A stretch of 64,000 nt of DNA, from the NCBI RefSeq assembly GCF_946887195.1, contig NZ_CAMPKE010000014.1:1-64000 (forward strand), in the 5' to 3' direction. The translations under genes were made by a program, and so were the position numbers. The notes under the pieces were generated by a model, which saw nothing but the letters and a program-made list of their open reading frames with translations, did no database searches and had not been told where the DNA came from. This stretch comes from an uncultured Halomonas sp. (GTDB taxonomy: Bacteria > Pseudomonadota > Gammaproteobacteria > Pseudomonadales > Halomonadaceae). This document shows positions 1 through 8,009 of this stretch, one piece after another (position 1 is the stretch's first letter; each line of letters starts with the position of its first letter).

Positions 1-50
1 GACATCGTAAAGTGTTTTTCTGCTTCGCTGGGTTGCTGTAGTGATTCCAT
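1..50 (-). CDS. Start of an unidentified gene running off the left edge
   Basis: An ATG at position 50 (minus strand) opens a reading frame that stays open to the window edge and begins MESLQQPSEAEKHFTM. An AAGGGA ribosome-binding site lies five bases before the ATG. The gene follows the putative immunity gene of the type VI effector module on the same strand, so it may be another accessory gene of that module. Only 16 full codons are visible, so no family can be named. Confidence 0.45.
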   Translation of the reverse strand, partial: MESLQQPSEAEKHFTM

Positions 51-100
51 GGTTTTCCCTTAATGAACATGGTTAATAAGTAAGATTATTTTTCGAACGC

Positions 101-778
101 TCAGCGACGAATATTCTTGAGATACTTCTCGCGCTGAATCTTCCTGACGCTTTGCTCGCTCATGTCGCGCCAGTAGTGCGGGTTGCGCTTCTTGCGCTTG
201 TCCGATGCCGCCGTGGTAGGGTCCTTAGGGCGGTGGATCTCCAATCCGGGCACATCCGGCAATGGTTGGGAGACATCCATATAGCGCTGCAGAAACTGCC
301 AGGCGGCGACCAGATCGCCCTCCATCTTGGTCGGCGGAAACTGAGCGTCGAGTTTTTGTTTGATACGTTGCTGGGGGTAATACAGGATCAGCGAATAAGT
401 CGGGCTACCCTGGCTATCCGGGGAGCTTTGCAGAAAGGCATCGAACTCGTGAAACGGCGCCTGTAGCCGCTGCTTCCAGGCACGTTTTTTTTTGTAGAGA
501 GTAACCAATCCCGTTTGGCGATTGGCTTCCCAGAGAGGGCCTTTCCGCATGCCCATGGCAATATCGGGGTGTTTTTTTATGAGGAACTCACCGGCTTTCC
601 AAAGGAATAAGCAGATAAAAAAGACCGGTCCCAAAAAAAAGAAAAGGTAAATCATTGCGTCTTTATAATCTGAGAGTGTTGCATCTCCAAAAACCACGTA
701 CAAAGGAAGTAATACAGAAAAGGCAAAATATCCGAATGCTGACATGTAAGTCAGCCCTTTTGATATGCCCATTGTCAT
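101..778 (-). CDS. Two-helix membrane protein, probable immunity protein of the upstream T6SS effector
   Basis: This 225-residue protein has two strongly hydrophobic segments near its N terminus (about residues 8-28 and 40-62) and then a basic, soluble C-terminal part rich in Lys and Arg. Its ATG overlaps the stop of the preceding 105-residue gene as ATGA, so the two are probably translationally coupled. The effector two genes upstream has membrane-spanning segments and a VasX-like layout. Known immunity proteins of such pore-forming effectors (TsiV2 type) are membrane proteins encoded just downstream, and this one sits in that place. The base composition is visibly more AT-rich than the structural T6SS genes, as is common for exchanged effector-immunity cassettes. 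I do not recognise the family, so the immunity role is inferred from position and topology only. Confidence 0.6.
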   Translation of the reverse strand: MTMGISKGLTYMSAFGYFAFSVLLPLYVVFGDATLSDYKDAMIYLFFFLGPVFFICLFLWKAGEFLIKKHPDIAMGMRKGPLWEANRQTGLVTLYKKKRAWKQRLQAPFHEFDAFLQSSPDSQGSPTYSLILYYPQQRIKQKLDAQFPPTKMEGDLVAAWQFLQRYMDVSQPLPDVPGLEIHRPKDPTTAASDKRKKRNPHYWRDMSEQSVRKIQREKYLKNIRR

Positions 779-1092
779 AAAAAAAACTTGGCGAATGCCG
801 TGTAATTGGGCGGCATAATAGCCTGATGGTCGTAATGCACCTTCAGGCCTTTAAAGATATCAGCACCTTCCAAATTTTTTTCGGTACGCTGATTTTCCCA
901 GCTCTGAGAAATCTCGATATGACTATAGTCATACTCCTCTTCCGGGCCGGTGTCCTGGGTCTTGCGACCCCAGGACAGCCGCGAGCCAAATAGTTTGTCC
1001 CGCTTGGGATTTTCCGCCTCCCACTCACGGCGCTTCTCAGGTATGTAAGCCGTTTCGGCGTAATAGGTGTCGAAGGTTTCGTTAGCCGACAT
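775..1092 (-). CDS. Small unknown protein between T6SS effector and immunity gene
   Basis: A 105-residue soluble protein without a signal peptide or membrane segment. It is rich in Glu, Lys, Tyr and aromatic residues. Its ATG overlaps the effector stop codon (ATGA) and its stop overlaps the next ATG in the same way, so it is embedded in a tightly coupled effector cassette. The family is not recognised. It could be a second immunity factor, an effector chaperone, or a detached C-terminal piece of an effector. The gene is real on the evidence of both overlaps and the strand and operon context. Confidence 0.6.
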   Translation of the reverse strand: MSANETFDTYYAETAYIPEKRREWEAENPKRDKLFGSRLSWGRKTQDTGPEEEYDYSHIEISQSWENQRTEKNLEGADIFKGLKVHYDHQAIMPPNYTAFAKFFL

Positions 1093-4000
1093 CAGAACGT
1101 TTCCTTGATCCAGTAGTCGTCCATGGCGTTGTCGATGCTGAGGATTTCGCTCATGTCATCGGGCATGGCCACCAACGGCTTGGGTGCCGGGAAAATTCGC
1201 CGGCTGGTGCGCCGCGGCGGCTGGGTGACTTCGCGAAATTGTAACTGAAGTTGCCAGCGATAGCCTTCGACCACCAGGGCGGGCCTGGCGCGTCCCACCC
1301 GATCCGTGGTTCTGGGGGTATGCACAAAATAGGTCAGCCGATGCGGTGCGACCTGGGTCAATAACGGCTGTACGCGGGTCGACGATAGCGTATCCCAGTC
1401 GGTATACGAAGGTGTCGAAGTACGCCGATAGCGTTCGCGGGTCAGCATGAGAATATCGTCAAGCTCGACACCCATGCCGGGCAGGGCACTGTGTACCTCA
1501 ATGGCAGTATCGATGTCCTGAAGGTCGCGATGTTGCAGCCAGCGTTCGCCGAGTGGGGATAGCGCAGGGGTCGGTGAATCGTGGCTGTTGCCCAGCCCCG
1601 CCAGCAGCGCGCGTTGCTCGATGGGCGATAGCCGGCGTCGCGTCACCCGGATATTGGCGAACAGCCCTTGCAGGCGATAGTAGGCGATTTCCGGATCCTG
1701 CAGCCAAGGCGCATCATCTTTCTGGTCGCCGAACGGGCCGTGTTTGAGCCAGGCCTCGAAGGGGCCATCAGTCAGTAAGATGCCGGAAATCCCGCCGCCC
1801 AGCAGCAGGGCCAGGCCGATCCAGCCCACCGGCCCGGCGAACATCAACAACATGGCGCCGACGGCGGCCAGGGCATAGGCGATGCCGGCATCGGTGTCGC
1901 CCTCGTCGAAACGATTCAGTGCCTCCCAGGCCATGGTTATCGCCAGTAGGATGCCGGAGGCTTTGTTAACCAGCCAATTGATGGTGATTGCACGCGGCAA
2001 TAGGTCCAAGAATATATTTGAGCCTTGGATGCGAAAAACCACCTTTTTGCTGATCTGACTGACGCGAACAATCGGCTGGGAAACCTGATGGCGCTTGGCG
2101 ATATATTCGCTGACATTCAGAGTTGCTAGACCAATATCCGTAAGCGCTGAGAAGAAATAGGTAATATCCTTCGCGGTTTTCCGCTGTGTCATTGCTGAAT
2201 AACACTGCCCCAAATTCATCGCTTCGACGACCACCAGAATATACGACAGCTTTGTCATCTCGGCGGCGCGTTCGGCCATCCCGATGCGCGATCTGCCTCG
2301 GCGTACCAGCTCGGCGGCTTGGGAGTCGGCGTCGGCGAAGATGAAACGCATCTCGCGGGCCTCTCCAACCTCGCTCATCGAGCTCAGGCGGCGTCGGTTG
2401 GTGGCGCCCAGCAAGGTACCATCCGCAGTGCGATAGACGTTGCCGTAAAACTGCCGGCGGTGATTGGCCATGTATTCCCGCTCGGCCTTGTCGAGCCCGA
2501 AGGTCAACCCCGAGGCCACGTCCTCGACCCCCAGCAGCACCTTGGAACGCAAATCGACATCGGCGAGCGGCTGAAAGGTCGTATCGCCGATCAACGCATG
2601 CAAGGCCGCGCGCGAGGCATTGAACGAGGGCAGGTAAATGCGCGCGGCCATCACCGTGCGCTGGCTCTCGTCGGCGACCTGGCCGAGTAGGTTCTTGCCA
2701 CTCTCGGCGATCTTGGCGAACACCGCATCGAGACTGTTCGACCAGCGTTTCAGTTCGCTGGTGGCGCTGGTACGAGCGACCGCCGCGAGCAGCGAGGCTT
2801 CCAGGGTATGCAACTCGTCCTTCTCGGGAGGCTGGTCGCGCCGGCTCTCTTCGGCCAGGGCCAGGGGGCGGAACACACCGCTGCCGTCGTTGACTTCCTC
2901 ATCCGGCAACACGAATGGCTGCTCGACTGGGTAGGCGTCGCTATCGGGAAAAACCATCGCGTGCAACGGCTCGTCGCTACCGTTTTCGAGTAGCGCCTGG
3001 AGCGTGCGCGCCGCTGTCTCCGAGTGGGTGGTACCGAACTGGCTGGCGATGTCACGGTTGAGCAGGGTATCCGCGCGTTGGCAATCGAGACTCAAGGCGG
3101 TGAATAGCTGCTGGGCGATGGCGAAGCCGCTGAGGTAATCACCGCCTTCCAGGCTGAAATAGTCGGCCAGTACACGCTGATAGGCAGCATCGCCCAGGTA
3201 ATCGGCGAGCCGGGTCTGATGGGTCTCCCAGAGGTTATGCGCGTTATAGCGAGACAGCGTGGCGATGGCGGTGTGAAAGGTGCCGCCGTGGTAACTCAGT
3301 ACCTCGCCGTCGGCGAATTCGTGCAGCGGATTGTCCTGCCCGGCGATTTGCTCGGGCATGATGCGCTTTTGCACCAGCAGGGCGCTCTGGTAATGCGGGT
3401 GCTGGGCGCAGCGTTCGAGCAGTAGCGACAGATAATTCTGGGCTTGCTGAGTCTGCATCTGGGCGTGGCGCAGTGCGAACATCGCGTCGTCGATCACCAG
3501 CCCGGGAATGCCGCGTCGGCGTGCATCGCTGAAGACATCCTCGCTCGATGGCGCTTCTTCCCAGGGCAATGGGGTGTTCTGTTCATCGCCTTGCGGGCTG
3601 TTGCCGCTGGCTTGAACGATCGCTTCCAGGGCTAGTGCTTGCAGCCCGGCCTCGCCGAACAATGCCGGGTTGGGTTGCTTCCAGGCGGCCACAGCCTCGG
3701 CGCCGCCGGCATCGAGAGTCTGCTGTGCGCTTTTGGCCTCGGCATAACGCGCAGCCACCGCCTGGCCGATCAGATCTTCGGTCCATAGTGTTGGCTCGGC
3801 GAGTTGGAATTCGATATCCGGGCAGCGCCCTCGCTGGGCGATCAGCTTATCAGAAGCCACTAGCCGCCCGCTGTTAATGGCTTGTGAAGGATTGTGAAGT
3901 GCCACGGCTTGAAAGCGCCGGCTGATGTCGGCGGGGTGGGTATTCAGGTAATTGAGACGCGGGGCCGACCACTGAACTTCGGAAAAAGCGACCCTGACCG

Positions 4001-4622
4001 CCGTGGATAGCCAGCCGAGGTTCTGGCGCGCAGGTAGCCAGATTTCCGAGAGTGGCTTGCCGATAGCGGGGCGTTGGTTGTCGTTGTATTCGAAGGCGCT
4101 ATCGCGATGCTGGGCAAGATCGATATCCCGGAATTCCCATTGGCCCTCCGGCGATAACAATATTTCGATTTCTCGCCATACAACGCCCTGATAATAAACG
4201 TATAGATAGCCCGGTCGAGTGGGCAGTGCGTGGGCACGTTCGCTTTGCAGCGATTGCCAGAATGCCAGCGGCATGACCGGCTGAATCACATGATGCTGCC
4301 AGGCGGTGTGGTGTGGGTGCTCCTGCCAGGGCGTCTCACCGACGCGGTCGAACAGTGGAACGCGAATCGGCGCATCGCCATCGCTGGCGATTTCCAGCCA
4401 TATATTGCGTTCTGGCTGGTCTTTCCATGGCCAACCATGGATGCGGCTCAACGGCGTCGGCAGGTTTTCTTCTTCCACCTTGTCGGCCAGTGCCTCCTGT
4501 TCTTGTTGATCGCTAACATCATAGAAGACGAAGCGGTGCCCTTCCGGGTGTTCCTTACCCATGACCTGAATGTAGAGCTTGGGGGGCTCACACGCCTTGT
4601 GTTGGCTGAGTTCCTGGCTCAT
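1092..4622 (-). CDS. MIX-motif, VasX-like T6SS membrane-disrupting effector
   Basis: This is a 1176-residue predicted type VI effector. The N-terminal third carries the blocks of the MIX motif: TRPGYLYV at about residues 135-142 (R136), the IWLPA block before it reaches residue 210, and AFSEVQWS at about 211-219 (W218). The C-terminal third has hydrophobic segments near residues 790-806 and 877-900, and a long Ala/Gly/Leu-rich one near 908-950. This layout matches VasX-type effectors that act on target-cell membranes. The reading frame stays open upstream to 4808, but I chose the ATG at 4622 because it forms an ATGA overlap with the DUF4123 gene stop and begins a sensible N terminus ([10 protein letters not shown]). 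DNA around 1970-2220 is more AT-rich than the rest, so the toxin part may have a separate history. There is no PAAR domain. The enzyme-free pore role is inferred. Confidence 0.8.
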   Translation of the reverse strand: MSQELSQHKACEPPKLYIQVMGKEHPEGHRFVFYDVSDQQEQEALADKVEEENLPTPLSRIHGWPWKDQPERNIWLEIASDGDAPIRVPLFDRVGETPWQEHPHHTAWQHHVIQPVMPLAFWQSLQSERAHALPTRPGYLYVYYQGVVWREIEILLSPEGQWEFRDIDLAQHRDSAFEYNDNQRPAIGKPLSEIWLPARQNLGWLSTAVRVAFSEVQWSAPRLNYLNTHPADISRRFQAVALHNPSQAINSGRLVASDKLIAQRGRCPDIEFQLAEPTLWTEDLIGQAVAARYAEAKSAQQTLDAGGAEAVAAWKQPNPALFGEAGLQALALEAIVQASGNSPQGDEQNTPLPWEEAPSSEDVFSDARRRGIPGLVIDDAMFALRHAQMQTQQAQNYLSLLLERCAQHPHYQSALLVQKRIMPEQIAGQDNPLHEFADGEVLSYHGGTFHTAIATLSRYNAHNLWETHQTRLADYLGDAAYQRVLADYFSLEGGDYLSGFAIAQQLFTALSLDCQRADTLLNRDIASQFGTTHSETAARTLQALLENGSDEPLHAMVFPDSDAYPVEQPFVLPDEEVNDGSGVFRPLALAEESRRDQPPEKDELHTLEASLLAAVARTSATSELKRWSNSLDAVFAKIAESGKNLLGQVADESQRTVMAARIYLPSFNASRAALHALIGDTTFQPLADVDLRSKVLLGVEDVASGLTFGLDKAEREYMANHRRQFYGNVYRTADGTLLGATNRRRLSSMSEVGEAREMRFIFADADSQAAELVRRGRSRIGMAERAAEMTKLSYILVVVEAMNLGQCYSAMTQRKTAKDITYFFSALTDIGLATLNVSEYIAKRHQVSQPIVRVSQISKKVVFRIQGSNIFLDLLPRAITINWLVNKASGILLAITMAWEALNRFDEGDTDAGIAYALAAVGAMLLMFAGPVGWIGLALLLGGGISGILLTDGPFEAWLKHGPFGDQKDDAPWLQDPEIAYYRLQGLFANIRVTRRRLSPIEQRALLAGLGNSHDSPTPALSPLGERWLQHRDLQDIDTAIEVHSALPGMGVELDDILMLTRERYRRTSTPSYTDWDTLSSTRVQPLLTQVAPHRLTYFVHTPRTTDRVGRARPALVVEGYRWQLQLQFREVTQPPRRTSRRIFPAPKPLVAMPDDMSEILSIDNAMDDYWIKETF

Positions 4623-5302
4623 GTGAGGCTCCCCTCTCTGACGGTGGTGGGTCGTGCGCCCAGTGTGTGTTGGGTTCGCTGTGCTTGGTGTGCCCGAATA
4701 TACTGCTCCAAGGCATTCTCCTGACCGCTGGATAACGTGATCGGCTGAGGCGATTGCTGGCTTGGCGGTGCCGGATCGGCCTGCGCTTGATCGCGCAAGG
4801 CGTGCCATTGGAGCCTTTCGTTGTCTTGTGGTTGGGGTGTTGCCTCAAACCAAACCCATTGATCGAGCGGCCCCAGCCACTGGCGATTGGGATGGTAGTT
4901 CAGTGAAAACAGACACGCCGCGATAGCCGGATGGTAGTAGCGCAACATGGCTTGGCGGTTGCCATAAAAGCGCACGTCCAGGCAGTGGCGCAGATGCGCT
5001 AAAACAGCATCTTGCGAGTGGCGGCTTGAGACGACGATGCCCCGGAAAGTGTCGTTTGATGGATTGGCCTCGAAAGCCCGGCGTACCTCGTGGCTGGCGT
5101 TGTCGAGTCTCAGAACCAGCGGGCTGCGCTTCAACGAGCCAGCATATGGCGTATGTTGAAACAGCCATTCGTAGTCGAGCGTCGTCGATAGCGAATAAAG
5201 CGCCGACAACGTTTGGCCGGTTTCCTCGAGAATCAACCAGTGTCGTTGTTCTTTATCGTCCCCGAGTAGCTCGATCAGGGATTCTGCGCCGATAGCCATC
5301 AT
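4619..5302 (-). CDS. DUF4123 adaptor protein (Tap/TEC/VasW-like) for effector loading
   Basis: A protein of about 227 residues matching the DUF4123 family, with WLILEETG near the N terminus, a central segment around [15 protein letters not shown] and a Pro/Gln-rich C-terminal tail. DUF4123 proteins act in the cytoplasm and load a specific effector onto its VgrG spike. The order vgrG-DUF4123-effector is the standard layout and names the downstream MIX protein as its cargo. The start is uncertain: the ATG at 5302 overlaps the vgrG stop as ATGA, while an in-frame ATG at 5323 would add seven residues. Neither has a strong ribosome-binding site, which fits translational coupling to vgrG. Confidence 0.8.
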   Translation of the reverse strand: MMAIGAESLIELLGDDKEQRHWLILEETGQTLSALYSLSTTLDYEWLFQHTPYAGSLKRSPLVLRLDNASHEVRRAFEANPSNDTFRGIVVSSRHSQDAVLAHLRHCLDVRFYGNRQAMLRYYHPAIAACLFSLNYHPNRQWLGPLDQWVWFEATPQPQDNERLQWHALRDQAQADPAPPSQQSPQPITLSSGQENALEQYIRAHQAQRTQHTLGARPTTVREGSLT

Positions 5303-7392
5303 GCCGAAGTACCATTCCCGCATGGGCAATCGGCGAGCGGGCAACTGCCGTCCTGTTTCATCTGGCAGCGTTCGATGAGCGGAATGTCATCCGCCATGGC
5401 TTGATCGAGTCGCTTGCCAAAGGTCGGCTCCATCGTCACGTCCGCACTGACTTCGGGCGCCACATGCCCCGGCAACAGCGGCTCCCGCGCGCTCTGCCCG
5501 GTTCCTGAACCTGGGCTGCCCCCGGCGTTGATCTTCACGCTGGGGCCGACCAGCGTAATGCCGCCGGGGTCGAGTTTGACGAAGCTGCCACCGGCTTTAA
5601 GGGTGACCTCGGCGCCGGCCTCGACGACGATTTTCATGCCGGCCTTGTGGTGGATTTCGTTACCCGCCTCGACAAGCTGCGCTCGGCCGACTTTCTCGTG
5701 GCGGGTCTGGCCGACGATCAGGCTGTCGTCGCCGTCGATCTTTTCGCGGCGTTCGCCGTGCACGGTGACATGCTCGTCGCGGTCGAGTTCCGTGATGCGG
5801 TCGCGCTTGATCGCCAGGTGGCTATCGCGGCGGATTTCCTCGGTACGGTCGTTGAGGGTCAGCAGTTCGAGATCCTTCTGGGCGTGAATCCAGATCTGCT
5901 CGCGGTCGTTTTCATCCTCGAAGCGCAGTTCGTTGAAGCCTTCCCCTCTGTGAGTCTGGGTACGGATCACCGTGCGCGTCTTGTGCTCGGGAAGCGCATA
6001 CGGTGGGGTATTTACCGCGTGATAGGTGCGCCCGGTGATCAGCGGTTGATCGGGGTCGCCTTCGAGAAACGAGACGATCACCTCGTGGCCGATACGCGGG
6101 ATCGCCATGGCGCCATAGCCGCCGCCGGCCCAGCCTTGGGAAACACGCAGCCAGGCGCTACTGGTGTCGTCCCCGGCAGCATAACGATCCCAGGGGAACA
6201 GTACCTTGACCCGGCCATGTTCGTCGCAGTGAATCTCTTCGCCCTCGGGGCCGACCACGAAGGCGACCTGCGGGCCGTCGACGCGGGGTTTGGGTTCGGG
6301 TTCGGGCCGCCAGGCGCGGTCGGCGGGCACCAGCGTTAGTTGGTTGCCGTAGCGGGTCATGGCGTTCGAGCCGATAGCGTCTTCTTCCAGCGCCTGGGGC
6401 TGTTGGCCGTCGTGAACCACCGTAACCATCTGCCAGTCGCGATTCAGCGCCGGATTGTCGTGCTCGGTGAGGGTGAAGATCGCCCCGGGCCGCAGTTCGG
6501 GCAGATCGCTCTGGGCCGCGACGCTCAGCGCATCGGCGCGCAGATGGCCGAGTCGCGCCTCGCTGAATGCCAGCCCCGAGGCATCGGCCTTGTAGCGACC
6601 GGGGTAGTCGTAGTGTTCATAGTCCGAGCGCTGCGCATGGGCCTCCAGCCCGTCGGCCTGTTGTTCATGTAGCTGGGCATACGCCGGTTGCTTGAACGAG
6701 TAATCCTTGAGCGTCACCGCGGCGGGGCGCACCCGCGCGGTCTGGCGCAGGGCGCGAATGTGGCGCAGCGGCGCGCTTCCGCCGGCGCGGCTGTGGTAGG
6801 GCTTGGTGCCCAGGCGGGGCAGCGTCTGGGGATCGTCGGCAAACACCAGGCGGTGACGCGTGCCGTTCTCGTCGAACTCATGGAAATAGCACCAGCCCTC
6901 CTCGGCGGCGAGGCGCTGGATGAATTCAAGATCGGTCTCGCGGTACTGCACGCAGTACTCGCGCTCCAACGGCTCACGGCTGATCGAGAAGGCCACATCG
7001 GTGATGCCGCGTTCGGCGAGCAGGGTATTGACGATGGTCTGTGGCGAGGCGTGCTGGAAGATTCGCGAGTTCTGGCGCAGCGACAGGCGCCACAGCGCCG
7101 GGCGCACGACGATGGAATACTGCGAGCGGCGGTGGCCGCGATCGCCCTGGGCGAACTCACTGACGATGCCATGAAAACGCCGCAGCGCCACGCCGTCCTG
7201 CCAGATCGTCAAACCCACCTCGCGGTCGAGCCACGCGCTCGGCGCTAGATCGTGACGCTGGCTGGCGAAAGCCACGCGCAGCAGAAACGGCGTCGACAGG
7301 GTCTCCTGGCAATCGAAGTCGATGACCGCCAGATCGGCCTGATCGTCGTGGGCGGGCGATAGCGTGAACTGCAGACCGGTTGGATTCGCCAC
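5299..7392 (-). CDS. vgrG: VgrG spike protein (TssI)
   Basis: A 697-residue VgrG. The N-terminal gp27-like part begins [16 protein letters not shown], the gp5 OB-fold region lies in the middle ([17 protein letters not shown]), and repetitive charged beta-helix sequence follows ([16 protein letters not shown]). The C terminus has a short Cys-rich tail ([11 protein letters not shown]) and no added enzyme domain, so this is not an evolved VgrG. The start codon is GTG, supported by AAAGGAG seven bases upstream. It trimerises to form the tip of the type VI needle. Its stop overlaps the adaptor gene, which ties this VgrG to the DUF4123 protein and MIX effector. Confidence 0.95.
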   Translation of the reverse strand: MANPTGLQFTLSPAHDDQADLAVIDFDCQETLSTPFLLRVAFASQRHDLAPSAWLDREVGLTIWQDGVALRRFHGIVSEFAQGDRGHRRSQYSIVVRPALWRLSLRQNSRIFQHASPQTIVNTLLAERGITDVAFSISREPLEREYCVQYRETDLEFIQRLAAEEGWCYFHEFDENGTRHRLVFADDPQTLPRLGTKPYHSRAGGSAPLRHIRALRQTARVRPAAVTLKDYSFKQPAYAQLHEQQADGLEAHAQRSDYEHYDYPGRYKADASGLAFSEARLGHLRADALSVAAQSDLPELRPGAIFTLTEHDNPALNRDWQMVTVVHDGQQPQALEEDAIGSNAMTRYGNQLTLVPADRAWRPEPEPKPRVDGPQVAFVVGPEGEEIHCDEHGRVKVLFPWDRYAAGDDTSSAWLRVSQGWAGGGYGAMAIPRIGHEVIVSFLEGDPDQPLITGRTYHAVNTPPYALPEHKTRTVIRTQTHRGEGFNELRFEDENDREQIWIHAQKDLELLTLNDRTEEIRRDSHLAIKRDRITELDRDEHVTVHGERREKIDGDDSLIVGQTRHEKVGRAQLVEAGNEIHHKAGMKIVVEAGAEVTLKAGGSFVKLDPGGITLVGPSVKINAGGSPGSGTGQSAREPLLPGHVAPEVSADVTMEPTFGKRLDQAMADDIPLIERCQMKQDGSCPLADCPCGNGTSA

Positions 7393-7424
7393 TGTTATTC
7401 TCCTTTAAATAGCGATATCGACGC

Positions 7425-8009
7425 TTAATCCCACTGCGCGGACACCTCGAAGGTGGCGATCTCGGCGGCATCGACGTGCATACGCTGAAAGCCCGCTGCC
7501 TCGAGACTCTTGACCGCCGCACCACACGCCAGCGGCAAGCGGGCACGCAACGGCACGCCACTCAAGCTGCGTCGCGCGGCGAGCAGTAGCCGCGCGCCAT
7601 GGCCGCTGCCCTGCCAGGGTTTGTCGATACAGAAAAATCGCAATTGCCAGGCGGCCTCGTCATCGGGTCGGCAGGCGAGTACCAGACCCAGTGGCGGCGC
7701 ATCGGCGTGACGCAACGCCAGAAGCTTGCCTTGCCAGTGCTGTACGCCGTCGTTGTCGCGTTGTAACCACAGCTTGTGATGCACGGTAAATTCCAGCGCG
7801 CGCTCCAGGGTATCGAGCTGGGTCTGGTCGCGCAGCGTCCAGGGCGCTTGCCCCAGCGCTGCTGCATTGCGTGCGGCATCGAGGAAAATGTCGATATCCG
7901 ACTCGCGTGCGGTTTCAAGACCCGATACGGCGTCTTTGTCGCTGGCTGGGGCGCCGGCGGTAGGCTTAGCGTCGCGCCGACGCAGTAGACGTTCAAAGCT
8001 TGCCAACAT
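7425..8009 (-). CDS. GNAT-fold acetyltransferase-like protein encoded between tssM and vgrG
   Basis: A 194-residue protein whose C-terminal half looks like a GNAT acyltransferase. FFCIDKPWQGSGHGARLLLA resembles the beta4-alpha3 region with an acetyl-CoA pyrophosphate loop (Q-G-S-G-H-G), followed by a strand and a helix with AAVKSLEAAGFQRMHVD typical of the last part of the fold. I chose the ATG at 8009 over the upstream GTG at 8018 because GGAGG lies eight bases before it. The gene overlaps the 3-prime end of tssM by 17 bases and is followed by vgrG, so it belongs to the same transcript. GNAT proteins are not core T6SS parts. It may modify an apparatus component or effector, or be a degenerate fold. 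The substrate is unknown. Confidence 0.65.
   Translation of the reverse strand: MLASFERLLRRRDAKPTAGAPASDKDAVSGLETARESDIDIFLDAARNAAALGQAPWTLRDQTQLDTLERALEFTVHHKLWLQRDNDGVQHWQGKLLALRHADAPPLGLVLACRPDDEAAWQLRFFCIDKPWQGSGHGARLLLAARRSLSGVPLRARLPLACGAAVKSLEAAGFQRMHVDAAEIATFEVSAQWD

Noticed and set aside
4788..4806. Sigma-54-like element inside the DUF4123 gene (TGGCAC on the minus strand with GG-N10-GC)
   Set aside because: The bases before the -12 GC do not match, it is coding sequence, and the ATGA-coupled chain makes an internal promoter unnecessary.
4623..4808. 62-codon N-terminal extension of the MIX effector
   Set aside because: It lies wholly inside the DUF4123 gene in another frame. The ATG at 4622 makes an ATGA overlap and gives a normal N terminus.
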